Shown: positions 52,970-64,000 of the stretch, piece after piece
How the letters are laid out: each line of letters begins with the position of its first letter
How positions within the stretch are numbered: the stretch's first letter is position 1
NCBI GenBank assembly: GCA_964057225.1
Contig: OZ059895.1
Span: 20,222,688 to 20,286,687, forward strand
Reading direction: 5' to 3'
DNA length: 64,000 bases
From: Auanema rhodensis
Taxonomy: Eukaryota > Nematoda > Chromadorea > Rhabditida > Rhabditidae
Made by a program: the position numbers and the translations under genes
Notes under the pieces: generated by a model
Told to the model about the DNA's origin: nothing
The model's input: the letters and a program-made list of their open reading frames with translations, nothing else
Databases searched by the model: none

Positions 52970-54022
52970 AAGTTCACACTTATATCCTCGATTTTCACCC
53001 TGAAGAATTAATTTTTTCGTTGAATAACATCGTCCATCGTCTTTGCCTTGAAAAAAGGAATCTAAAAACATCTACTTTTTGCTAAATTATTTTGAAATTT
53101 TTCGAAAAAATTTTTGTCAAAATGTTTTTGGAAGCAATGTTGATTGTACATGGAAACTCAACATACACTAATGCATCATTTTTCAAACGATCATAACTAA
53201 TTTTTGTATTGAGCGTTTCTCAATGTAGAATAATGCATTCGATGCGGATTTTCAAGCTGCGTCGGTCTGTGTTATCAGATTTGCGCTAGCTTAAAAATGC
53301 ACCGAGATATCAACTGATATATGTTCACACTTATATCCTCGATTTTCACCCTGAAGAATCAATTTTTTCGTTGAATAACAATGTCCATCGTCTTTGCCTC
53401 GAAAAAAGGAATCTAAAAACATCTACTTTTTGCTAAATTATTATGAAATTTTTCGAAAAAATTTTTGTCAAAATGTTTTTGGAAGCAATGTTGAGTGTAC
53501 ATGGAAACTCAACATACACTAATGCATCATTTTTCAAACGATCATAACTAATTTTTGTATTGAGCGTTTCTCAATGTAGAATAGTGCATTCGATGCGGAT
53601 TTTCAAGCTGCGTCGGTCTGTGTTATCAGATTTGCGCTAGCTTAAAAATGCACCGAGATATCAACTGATATATGTTCACACTTATATCCTCGATTTTCAC
53701 ACTGAAGAATTAATTTTTTCGTTGAATAACAATGTCCATCGTCTTTGCCTCGAAAAAAGGAATCTAAAAACATCTACTTTTTGCTAAATTATTCTGAAAT
53801 TTTTCGAAAAAATTTTTGTCAAAATGTTTTTGGAAGCAAAGTTGAGTGTACATGGAAACTCAACATACACTAATGCATCATTTTTCAAACGATCATAACT
53901 AATTTTTGTATTAAGCGTTTCTCAATGTAGTATAGTGCATTCGATGCGGATTTTTAAGCTGCGTCGATCTGTGTTATCAGATTTGCGCTAGCTTAAAAAT
54001 GCACCGAGATATCAACTGATAT
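52970..54022 (+). repeat. X-Y-Z trimer unit, copy 6
   Basis: Tandem copy of copy 5, offset 1053 bp, including T123A in Y (53444). X has a private AATAATGCATT change near 53230. Confidence 0.88.
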
Positions 54023-54373
54023 AAGTTCACACTTATATCCTCGATTTTCACCCTGAAGAATTAATTTTTTCGTTGAATAACATCGTCCATCGTCTTTGCC
54101 TTGAAAAAAGGAATCTAAAAACATCTACTTTTTGCTAAATTATTTTGAAATTTTTCGAAAAAATTTTTGTCAAAATGTTTTTGGAAGCAATGTTGAGTGT
54201 ACATGGAAACTCAACATACACTAATGCATCATTTTTCAAACGATCATAACTAATTTTTGTATTGAGCGTTTCTCAATGTAGAATAGTGCATTCGATGCGG
54301 ATTTTCAAGCTGCGTCGGTCTGTGTTATCAGATTTGCGCTAGCTTAAAAATGCACCGAGATATCAACTGATAT
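54023..54373 (+). repeat. X-like hybrid monomer M159
   Basis: The front half is like X (A2, AACATCG) but it keeps G175, then has T260A, T284C and A296G. It is followed directly by a Z-like monomer, so Y is skipped. Confidence 0.75.
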
Positions 54374-57181
54374 ATGTTCACACTTATATCCTCGATTTTC
54401 ACACTGAAGAATTAATTTTTTCGTTGAATAACAATGTCCATCGTCTTTGCCTCGAAAAAAGGAATCTAAAAACATCTACTTTTTGCTAAATTATTCTGAA
54501 ATTTTTCGAAAAAATTTTTGTCAAAATGTTTTTGGAAGCAATGTTGAGTGTACATGGAAACTCAACATACACTAATGCATCATTTTTCAAACGATCATAA
54601 CTAATTTTTGTATTGAGCGTTTCTCAATGTAGAATAGTGCATTCGATGCGGATTTTTAAGCTGCGTCGGTCTGTGTTATCAGATTTGCGCTAGCTTAAAA
54701 ATGCACCGAGATATCAACTGATATATGTTCACACTTATATCCTCGATTTTCACCCTGAAGAATTAATTTTTTCGTTGAATAACAATGTCCATCGTCTTCG
54801 CCTTGAAAAAAGGAATCTAAAAACATCTACTTTTTGCTAAATTATTTTGAAATTTTTCGAAAAAATTTTTGTCAAAATGTTTTTGGAAGCAATGTTGAGT
54901 GTACATGGAAACTCAACATACACTAATGCATCATTTTTCAAACGATCATAACTAATTTTTGTATTAAGCGTTTCTCAATGTAGTATAGTGCATTCGATGC
55001 GGATTTTTAAGCTGCGTCGATCTGTGTTATCAGATTGGCGCTAGCTTAAAAATGCACCGAGATATCAACTGATATAAGTTCACACTTATATCCTCGATTT
55101 TAACCCTGAAGAATTAATTTTTTCGTTGAATAACAATGTCCATCGTCTTCGCCTTGAAAAAAGAAATCTAAAAACATCTACTTTTTGCTAAATTATTCTG
55201 AAATTTTTCGAAAAAATTTTTGTCAAAATGTTTTTGGAAGCAATGTTGAGTGTACATGGAAACTCAACATACACTAATGCATCATTTTTCAAACGATCAT
55301 AACTAATTTTTGTATTGAGCGTTTCTCAATGTAGAATAGTGCATTCGATGCGGATTTTTAAGCTGCGTCGGTCTGTGTTATCAGATTTGCGCTAGCTTAA
55401 AAATGCACCGAGATATCAACTGATATATGTTCACACTTATATCCTCGATTTTCACCCTGAAGAATTAATTTTTTCGTTGAATAACAATGTCCATCGTCTT
55501 CGCCTTGAAAAAAGGAATCTAAAAACATCTACTTTTTGCTAAATTATTTTGAAATTTTTCGAAAAAATTTTTGTCAAAATGTTTTTGGAAGCAATGTTGA
55601 GTGTACATGGAAACTCAACATACACTAATGCATCATTTTTCAAACGATCATAACTAATTTTTGTATTAAGCGTTTCTCAATGTAGTATAGTGCATTCGAT
55701 GCGGATTTTTAAGCTGCGTCGATCTGTGTTATCAGATTTGCGCTAGCTTAAAAATGCACCGAGATATCAACTGATATAAGTTCACACTTATATCCTCGAT
55801 TTTCACCCTGAAGAATTAATTTTTTCGTTGAATAACAATGTCCATCGTCTTCGCCTTGAAAAAAGAAATCTAAAAACATCTACTTTTTGCTAAATTATTT
55901 TGAAATTTTTCGAAAAAATTTTTGTCAAAATGTTTTTGGAAGCAATGTTGAGTGTACATGGAAACTCAACATACACTAATGCATCATTTTTCAAACGATC
56001 ATAACTAATTTTTGTATTAAGCGTTTCTCAATGTAGTATAGTGCATTCGATGCGGATTTTTAAGCTGCGTCGATCTGTGTTATCAGATTTGCGCTAGCTT
56101 AAAAATGCACCGAGATATCAACTGATATAAGTTCACACTTATATCCTCGATTTTCACCCTGAAGAATTAATTTTTTCGTTGAATAACAATGTCCATCGTC
56201 TTCGCCTTGAAAGAAGGAATCTAAAAACATCTACTTTTTGCTAAATTATTTTGAAATTTTTCGAAAAAATTTTTGTCAAAATGTTTTTGGAAGCAATGTT
56301 GAGTGTACATGGAAACTCAACATACACTAATGCATCATTTTTCAAACGATCATAACTAATTTTTGTATTAAGCGTTTCTCAATGTAGTATAGTGCATTCG
56401 ATGCGGATTTTTAAGCTGCGTCGATCTGTGTTATCAGATTTGCGCTAGCTTAAAAATGCACCGAGATATCAACTGATATAAGTTCACACTTATATCCTCG
56501 ATTTTCACCCTGAAGAATTAATTTTTTCGTTGAATAACATCGTCCATCGTCTTTGCCTTGAAAAAAGGAATCTAAAAACATCTACTTTTTGCTAAATTAT
56601 TTTGAAATTTTTCGAAAAAATTTTTGTCAAAATGTTTTTGGAAGCAATGTTGATTGTACATGGAAACTCAACATACACTAATGCATCATTTTTCAAACGA
56701 TCATAACTAATTTTTGTATTGAGCGTTTCTCAATGTAGAATAGTGCATTCGATGCGGATTTTCAAGCTGCGTCGGTCTGTGTTATCAGATTTGCGCTAGC
56801 TTAAAAATGCACCGAGATATCAACTGATATATGTTCACACTTATATCCTCGATTTTCACCCTGAAGAATCAATTTTTTCGTTGAATAACAATGTCCATCG
56901 TCTTTGCCTCGAAAAAAGGAATCTAAAAACATCTACTTTTTGCTAAATTATTCTGAAATTTTTCGAAAAAATTTTTGTCAAAATGTTTTTGGAAGCAATG
57001 TTGAGTGTACATGGAAACTCAACATACACTAATGCATCATTTTTCAAACGATCATAACTAATTTTTGTATTGAGCGTTTCTCAATGTAGAATAGTGCATT
57101 CGATGCGGATTTTCAAGCTGCGTCGGTCTGTGTTATCAGATTTGCGCTAGCTTAAAATTGCACCGAGATATCAACTGATAT
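54374..57181 (+). repeat. Eight-monomer unit, copy 1 of a 2808-bp tandem duplication (M160-M167)
   Basis: Markers in order: Z front (C30A, T80C, T123C) with GAATAG and A296G tail in M160; CAGATTGGCG at 55031; TTTTAACCCTG at 55101; GAAATC forms of position 89 in M162 and M164; GAAAGAAGG in M165; X then Y (M166-M167), with TTAAAATTGC at 57151 ending Y. Every marker recurs 2808 bp (8x351) later. The tract includes a full X and Y but no complete Z. Confidence 0.9.
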
Positions 57182-59989
57182 ATGTTCACACTTATATCCT
57201 CGATTTTCACACTGAAGAATTAATTTTTTCGTTGAATAACAATGTCCATCGTCTTTGCCTCGAAAAAAGGAATCTAAAAACATCTACTTTTTGCTAAATT
57301 ATTCTGAAATTTTTCGAAAAAATTTTTGTCAAAATGTTTTTGGAAGCAATGTTGAGTGTACATGGAAACTCAACATACACTAATGCATCATTTTTCAAAC
57401 GATCATAACTAATTTTTGTATTGAGCGTTTCTCAATGTAGAATAGTGCATTCGATGCGGATTTTTAAGCTGCGTCGGTCTGTGTTATCAGATTTGCGCTA
57501 GCTTAAAAATGCACCGAGATATCAACTGATATATGTTCACACTTATATCCTCGATTTTCACCCTGAAGAATTAATTTTTTCGTTGAATAACAATGTCCAT
57601 CGTCTTCGCCTTGAAAAAAGGAATCTAAAAACATCTACTTTTTGCTAAATTATTTTGAAATTTTTCGAAAAAATTTTTGTCAAAATGTTTTTGGAAGCAA
57701 TGTTGAGTGTACATGGAAACTCAACATACACTAATGCATCATTTTTCAAACGATCATAACTAATTTTTGTATTAAGCGTTTCTCAATGTAGTATAGTGCA
57801 TTCGATGCGGATTTTTAAGCTGCGTCGATCTGTGTTATCAGATTGGCGCTAGCTTAAAAATGCACCGAGATATCAACTGATATAAGTTCACACTTATATC
57901 CTCGATTTTAACCCTGAAGAATTAATTTTTTCGTTGAATAACAATGTCCATCGTCTTCGCCTTGAAAAAAGAAATCTAAAAACATCTACTTTTTGCTAAA
58001 TTATTCTGAAATTTTTCGAAAAAATTTTTGTCAAAATGTTTTTGGAAGCAATGTTGAGTGTACATGGAAACTCAACATACACTAATGCATCATTTTTCAA
58101 ACGATCATAACTAATTTTTGTATTGAGCGTTTCTCAATGTAGAATAGTGCATTCGATGCGGATTTTTAAGCTGCGTCGGTCTGTGTTATCAGATTTGCGC
58201 TAGCTTAAAAATGCACCGAGATATCAACTGATATATGTTCACACTTATATCCTCGATTTTCACCCTGAAGAATTAATTTTTTCGTTGAATAACAATGTCC
58301 ATCGTCTTCGCCTTGAAAAAAGGAATCTAAAAACATCTACTTTTTGCTAAATTATTTTGAAATTTTTCGAAAAAATTTTTGTCAAAATGTTTTTGGAAGC
58401 AATGTTGAGTGTACATGGAAACTCAACATACACTAATGCATCATTTTTCAAACGATCATAACTAATTTTTGTATTAAGCGTTTCTCAATGTAGTATAGTG
58501 CATTCGATGCGGATTTTTAAGCTGCGTCGATCTGTGTTATCAGATTTGCGCTAGCTTAAAAATGCACCGAGATATCAACTGATATAAGTTCACACTTATA
58601 TCCTCGATTTTCACCCTGAAGAATTAATTTTTTCGTTGAATAACAATGTCCATCGTCTTCGCCTTGAAAAAAGAAATCTAAAAACATCTACTTTTTGCTA
58701 AATTATTTTGAAATTTTTCGAAAAAATTTTTGTCAAAATGTTTTTGGAAGCAATGTTGAGTGTACATGGAAACTCAACATACACTAATGCATCATTTTTC
58801 AAACGATCATAACTAATTTTTGTATTAAGCGTTTCTCAATGTAGTATAGTGCATTCGATGCGGATTTTTAAGCTGCGTCGATCTGTGTTATCAGATTTGC
58901 GCTAGCTTAAAAATGCACCGAGATATCAACTGATATAAGTTCACACTTATATCCTCGATTTTCACCCTGAAGAATTAATTTTTTCGTTGAATAACAATGT
59001 CCATCGTCTTCGCCTTGAAAGAAGGAATCTAAAAACATCTACTTTTTGCTAAATTATTTTGAAATTTTTCGAAAAAATTTTTGTCAAAATGTTTTTGGAA
59101 GCAATGTTGAGTGTACATGGAAACTCAACATACACTAATGCATCATTTTTCAAACGATCATAACTAATTTTTGTATTAAGCGTTTCTCAATGTAGTATAG
59201 TGCATTCGATGCGGATTTTTAAGCTGCGTCGATCTGTGTTATCAGATTTGCGCTAGCTTAAAAATGCACCGAGATATCAACTGATATAAGTTCACACTTA
59301 TATCCTCGATTTTCACCCTGAAGAATTAATTTTTTCGTTGAATAACATCGTCCATCGTCTTTGCCTTGAAAAAAGGAATCTAAAAACATCTACTTTTTGC
59401 TAAATTATTTTGAAATTTTTCGAAAAAATTTTTGTCAAAATGTTTTTGGAAGCAATGTTGATTGTACATGGAAACTCAACATACACTAATGCATCATTTT
59501 TCAAACGATCATAACTAATTTTTGTATTGAGCGTTTCTCAATGTAGAATAGTGCATTCGATGCGGATTTTCAAGCTGCGTCGGTCTGTGTTATCAGATTT
59601 GCGCTAGCTTAAAAATGCACCGAGATATCAACTGATATATGTTCACACTTATATCCTCGATTTTCACCCTGAAGAATCAATTTTTTCGTTGAATAACAAT
59701 GTCCATCGTCTTTGCCTCGAAAAAAGGAATCTAAAAACATCTACTTTTTGCTAAATTATTCTGAAATTTTTCGAAAAAATTTTTGTCAAAATGTTTTTGG
59801 AAGCAATGTTGAGTGTACATGGAAACTCAACATACACTAATGCATCATTTTTCAAACGATCATAACTAATTTTTGTATTGAGCGTTTCTCAATGTAGAAT
59901 AGTGCATTCGATGCGGATTTTCAAGCTGCGTCGGTCTGTGTTATCAGATTTGCGCTAGCTTAAAATTGCACCGAGATATCAACTGATAT
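57182..59989 (+). repeat. Eight-monomer unit, copy 2 of the 2808-bp duplication (M168-M175)
   Basis: CAGATTGGCG at 57839, TTTTAACCCTG near 57909, GAAAGAAGG in M173 and TTAAAATTGC at 59959 match copy 1 base for base in position. The next monomer (M176) stays matched to M168 only until about 60156, where T169A marks a full Z, so the match ends inside that monomer. Confidence 0.9.
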
Positions 59990-60340
59990 ATGTTCACACT
60001 TATATCCTCGATTTTCACACTGAAGAATTAATTTTTTCGTTGAATAACAATGTCCATCGTCTTTGCCTCGAAAAAAGGAATCTAAAAACATCTACTTTTT
60101 GCTAAATTATTCTGAAATTTTTCGAAAAAATTTTTGTCAAAATGTTTTTGGAAGCAAAGTTGAGTGTACATGGAAACTCAACATACACTAATGCATCATT
60201 TTTCAAACGATCATAACTAATTTTTGTATTAAGCGTTTCTCAATGTAGTATAGTGCATTCGATGCGGATTTTTAAGCTGCGTCGATCTGTGTTATCAGAT
60301 TTGCGCTAGCTTAAAAATGCACCGAGATATCAACTGATAT
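59288..60340 (+). repeat. X-Y-Z trimer unit, copy 7 (M174-M176)
   Basis: X and Y belong to the end of the 2808-bp unit; Z (59990-60340) is complete with T169A, A242 and T260. With the base monomer that follows, it matches 50513-51916 at offset 8775 bp, apart from the private changes of copy 4. Confidence 0.82.
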
Positions 60341-60691
60341 AAGTTCACACTTATATCCTCGATTTTCACCCTGAAGAATTAATTTTTTCGTTGAATAACA
60401 ATGTCCATCGTCTTCGCCTTGAAAGAAGGAATCTGAAAACATCTACTTTTTGCTAAATTATTTTGAAATTTTTCGAAAAAATTTTTGTCAAAATGTTTTT
60501 GGAAGCAATGTTGAGTGTACATGGAAACTCAACATACACTAATGCATCATTTTTCAAACGATCATAACTAATTTTTGTATTGAGCGTTTCTCAATGTAGA
60601 ATAGTGCATTCGATGCGGATTTTCAAGCTGCGTCGGTCTGTGTTATCAGATTTGCGCTAGCTTAAAAATGCACCGAGATATCAACTGATAT
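60341..60691 (+). repeat. Hybrid monomer M177, exchange junction
   Basis: The front half matches base monomer M152, including GAAAGAAGG and GAATCTG at 60429. The back half has X/Y-type G242, T260A, T284C and A296G. The next monomers (Y with T123A, then Z) match 52268-52969 at offset 8424 bp instead of 8775, so one monomer is missing at the switch, which lies between about 60515 and 60582. Confidence 0.82.
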
Positions 60692-61393
60692 ATGTTCACA
60701 CTTATATCCTCGATTTTCACCCTGAAGAATCAATTTTTTCGTTGAATAACAATGTCCATCGTCTTTGCCTCGAAAAAAGGAATCTAAAAACATCTACTTT
60801 TTGCTAAATTATTATGAAATTTTTCGAAAAAATTTTTGTCAAAATGTTTTTGGAAGCAATGTTGAGTGTACATGGAAACTCAACATACACTAATGCATCA
60901 TTTTTCAAACGATCATAACTAATTTTTGTATTGAGCGTTTCTCAATGTAGAATAGTGCATTCGATGCGGATTTTCAAGCTGCGTCGGTCTGTGTTATCAG
61001 ATTTGCGCTAGCTTAAAAATGCACCGAGATATCAACTGATATATGTTCACACTTATATCCTCGATTTTCACACTGAAGAATTAATTTTTTCGTTGAATAA
61101 CAATGTCCATCGTCTTTGCCTCGAAAAAAGGAATCTAAAAACATCTACTTTTTGCTAAATTATTCTGAAATTTTTCGAAAAAATTTTTGTCAAAATGTTT
61201 TTGGAAGCAAAGTTGAGTGTACATGGAAACTCAACATACACTAATGCATCATTTTTCAAACGATCATAACTAATTTTTGTATTAAGCGTTTCTCAATGTA
61301 GTATAGTGCATTCGATGCGGATTTTTAAGCTGCGTCGATCTGTGTTATCAGATTTGCGCTAGCTTAAAAATGCACCGAGATATCAACTGATAT
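60692..61393 (+). repeat. Y-Z dimer without its own X (M178-M179)
   Basis: Y carries T123A (60815), as in trimer copies 5 and 6, and Z carries T169A. The place of X is taken by the hybrid M177. Confidence 0.85.
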
Positions 61394-62095
61394 AAGTTCA
61401 CACTTATATCCTCGATTTTCACCCTGAAGAATTAATTTTTTCGTTGAATAACATTGTCCATCGTCTTTGCCTTGAAAAAAGGAATCTAAAAACATCTACT
61501 TTTTGCTAAATTATTTTGAAATTTTTCGAAAAAATTTTTGTCAAAATGTTTTTGGAAGCAATGTTGAGTGTACATGGAAACTCAACATACACTAATGCAT
61601 CATTTTTCAAACGATCATAACTAATTTTTGTATTGAGCGTTTCTCAATGTAGAATAGTGCATTCGATGCGGATTTTCAAGCTGCGTCGGTCTGTGTTATC
61701 AGATTTGCGCTAGCTTAAAAATGCACCGAGATATCAACTGATATATGTTCACACTTATATCCTCGATTTTCACACTGAAGAATTAATTTTTTCGTTGAAT
61801 AACAATGTCCATCGTCTTTGCCTCGAAAAAAGGAATCTAAAAACATCTACTTTTTGCTAAATTATCCTGAAATTTTTCGAAAAAATTTTTGTCAAAATGT
61901 TTTTGGAAGCAATGTTGAGTGTACATGGAAACTCAACATACACTAATGCATCATTTTTCAAACGATCATAACTAATTTTTGTATTGAGCGTTTCTCAATG
62001 TAGAATAGTGCATTCGATGCGGATTTTTAAGCTGCGTCGGTCTGTGTTATCAGATTTGCGCTAGCTTAAAAATGCACCGAGATATCAACTGATAT
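61394..62095 (+). repeat. X-like and Z-like hybrids (M180-M181)
   Basis: M180 has A2, AACATTG, CTTTGCC and G175 with an X/Y tail. M181 has the Z front (C30A, T80C) with a private TTATCCTG and a GAATAG/GTCGGTC tail. The pair resembles M159-M160 (54023-54724). Confidence 0.75.
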
Positions 62096-63499
62096 ATGTT
62101 CACACTTATATCCTCGATTTTCACCCTGAAGAATTAATTTTTTCGTTGAATAACAATGTCCATCGTCTTCGCCTTGAAAAAAGGAATCTAAAAACATCTA
62201 CTTTTTGCTAAATTATTTTGAAATTTTTCGAAAAAATTTTTGTCAAAATGTTTTTGGGAGCAATGTTGAGTGTACATGGAAACTCAACATACACTAATGC
62301 ATCATTTTTCAAACGATCATAACTAATTTTTGTATTAAGCGTTTCTCAATGTAGTATAGTGCATTCGATGCGGATTTTTAAGCTGCGTCGATCTGTGTTA
62401 TCAGATTTGCGCTAGCTTAAAAATGCACCGAGATATCAACTGATATAAGTTCACACTTATATCCTCGATTTTCACCCTGAAGAATTAATTTTTTCGTTGA
62501 ATAACATCGTCCATCGTCTTTGCTTTGAAAAAAGGAATCTAAAAACATCTACTTTTTGCTAAATTATTCTGAAATTTTTCGAAAAAATTTTTGTCAAAAT
62601 GTTTTTGGAAGCAATGTTGAGTGTACATGGAAACTCAACATACACTAATGCATCATTTTTCAAACGATCATAACTAATTTTTGTATTGAGCGTTTCTCAA
62701 TGTAGTATAGTGCATTCGATGCGGATTTTTAAGCTGCGTCGATCTGTGTTATCAGATTTGCGCTAGCTTAAAAATGCACCGAGATATCAACTGATATATG
62801 TTCACACTTATATCCTCGATTTTCACCCTGAAGAATTAATTTTTTCGTTGAATAACAATGTCCATCGTCTTCGCCTTGAAAAAAGGAATCTAAAAACATC
62901 TACTTTTTGCTATATTATTTTGAAATTTTTCGAAAAAATTTTTGTCAAAATGTTTTTGGAAGCAATGTTGAGTGTACATGGAAACTCAACATACACTAAT
63001 GCATCATTTTTCGAACGATCATAACTAATTTTTGTATTGAGCGTTTCTCAATGTAGTATAGTGCATTCGATGCGGATTTTTAAGCTGCGTCGATCTGTGT
63101 TATCAGATTTGCGCAGGATTAAAAATGCACCGAGATATCAACTGATATAAGTTCACACTTATATCCTCGATTTTCACCCTGAAGAATTAATTTTTTCGTT
63201 GAATAACATCGTCCATCGTCTTTGCCTTGAAAAAAGGAATCTAAAAACATCTACTTTTTGCTAAATTATTCTGAAATTTTTCGAAAAAATTTTTGTCAAA
63301 ATGTTTTTGGAAGCAATGTTGAGTGTACATGGAAACTCAACATACACTAATGCATCATTTTTCAAACGATCATAACTAATTTTTGTATTGAGCGTTTCTC
63401 AATGTAGAATAGTGCATTCGATGCGGATTTTTAAGCTGCGTCGGTCTGTGTTATCAGATTTGCGCTAGCTTAAAAATGCACCGAGATATCAACTGATAT
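62096..63499 (+). repeat. 1404-bp four-monomer unit at the right end (M182-M185)
   Basis: M182 has TTTTTGGGAGC (62251), M183 AACATCG with GCTTTGAAA and T123C, M184 several private changes, M185 AACATCG with T123C. The unit restarts at 63500 (TTTTTGGGAGC at 63655, offset 1404 bp). Confidence 0.78.
62798..63148 (+). repeat. Divergent monomer M184 with disrupted hairpin
   Basis: It has GCTATATTA near 62910, TTCGAACG near 63011 and GCGCAGGATTAAAAATG near 63110. The last change replaces the CTAGCTT of the 3' hairpin arm and breaks several pairs of the 11-bp stem, the strongest disruption of that hairpin in a full-length copy. Confidence 0.75.
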
Positions 63500-64000
63500 A
63501 TGTTCACACTTATATCCTCGATTTTCACCCTGAAGAATTAATTTTTTCGTTGAATAACAATGTCCATCGTCTTCGCCTTGAAAAAAGGAATCTAAAAACA
63601 TCTACTTTTTGCTAAATTATTTTGAAATTTTTCGAAAAAATTTTTGTCAAAATGTTTTTGGGAGCAATGTTGAGTGTACATGGAAACTCAACATACACTA
63701 ATGCATCATTTTTCAAACGATCATAACTAATTTTTGTATTAAGCGTTTCTCAATGTAGTATAGTGCATTCGATGCGGATTTTTAAGCTGCGTCGATCTGT
63801 GTTATCAGATTTGCGCTAGCTTAAAAATGCACCGAGATATCAACTGATATAAGTTCACACTTATATCCTCGATTTTCACCCTGAAGAATTAATTTTTTCG
63901 TTGAATAACATCGTCCATCGTCTTTGCCTTGAAAAAAGGAATCTAAAAACATCTACTTTTTGCTAAATTATTTTGAAATTTTTCGAAAAAATTTTTGTCA
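63500..64000 (+). repeat. Start of the next 1404-bp unit (M186) and terminal partial monomer M187
   Basis: M186 repeats M182. M187 begins at 63851 with A2 and AACATCG, like M183, but has TTATTTTG where M183 has TTATTCTG, and is cut by the window edge after 150 bp. The array evidently continues beyond the window. Confidence 0.85.

Larger units (their letters stand above)
1..64000 (+). repeat. Satellite DNA array, 351-bp monomer, 186 complete copies plus a partial
   Basis: The entire window is a head-to-tail array of one AT-rich monomer. Starts recur every 351 bp (1, 352, 703, 1054 and so on) except where monomers are 232 or 350 bp. The sum 12x232 + 8x350 + 166x351 + 150 equals 64000, so no unrelated sequence is inserted. 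All copies point the same way and I saw no inversion. Copies differ mainly at about 20 recurring diagnostic positions, and neighbouring variants move together in blocks, which is the pattern of higher-order repeats. Arrays like this are usually centromeric, pericentromeric or subtelomeric heterochromatin; which one applies cannot be read from the sequence. No gene, tRNA, rRNA, transposon or CRISPR array was found, and intergenic stretches are therefore all satellite. The window starts exactly at my chosen phase by chance. Confidence 0.98.
38582..64000 (+). repeat. Domain B: type II satellite (M115-M187)
   Basis: Base monomers carry A2, T39/A41 (GAATTAATT), A61 (AACAATG), T75C, C109T and usually G242A. 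These separate them from type I at about seven positions, roughly 2%. Interspersed X, Y and Z variants form a three-monomer higher-order repeat. No 232-bp monomer occurs here. Confidence 0.9.

Noticed and set aside
1-64000. CRISPR-like repeat array
   Set aside because: The period is 351 bp with no unique spacers; monomers are contiguous and nearly identical.
1-64000. Transposon-derived array (LTR or MITE)
   Set aside because: There is no coding remnant, no target-site duplication and no terminal inverted repeat at monomer borders. The inverted repeats seen are internal.

Overview
The whole 64 kb window is one uninterrupted tandem array of a single AT-rich satellite DNA, all in the same orientation. 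The basic monomer is 351 bp. Counting phase from base 1, the window holds 186 complete monomers (166 of 351 bp, 8 of 350 bp, 12 of 232 bp) plus a 150-bp partial monomer at 63851-64000; these lengths sum exactly to 64000. I call the monomers M1 to M187. There are no genes, RNA genes, transposons or unique spacers; every stretch is satellite.

Organism: the array suggests eukaryotic constitutive heterochromatin, centromeric or pericentromeric in type. The first monomer is about 32% G+C (112 of 351) and has 12 CpG against about 9 expected from its C and G content, so CpG is not depleted. That favours a genome with little germline cytosine methylation, such as many insects. This is inference, and I cannot name the species.

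Layout: Domain A (1-35425, M1-M105) is made of 'type I' monomers. Its left 27 kb carries twelve copies of a 232-bp monomer that all share one 119-bp deletion. It also contains tandem duplications of 1285 bp (7717-10286) and 2337/2338 bp (16366-21040), and a dispersed three-monomer duplication at offset 4325 bp. From 28406 a three-monomer higher-order repeat (P-Q-R, 1053 bp) takes over, followed by two 1404-bp four-monomer units. A transition zone (35426-38581) interleaves type I monomers with type II features. Domain B (38582-64000) is made of 'type II' monomers with another three-monomer higher-order repeat (X-Y-Z, 1053 bp), a run of 11 base monomers, a tandem 2808-bp eight-monomer duplication (54374-59989), hybrid monomers marking exchange points, and a 1404-bp repeat at the right end.

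Inside each monomer are an inverted repeat at 168-195, a 59-nt imperfect hairpin at 274-332, two smaller inverted repeats and a cluster of A/T tracts around a TTTTTCGAAAAA palindrome. Both ends of the 119-bp deletion fall within the two largest inverted repeats. No previously undescribed coding system is present. What is worth attention is the higher-order architecture, the hairpins and the record of unequal exchange.
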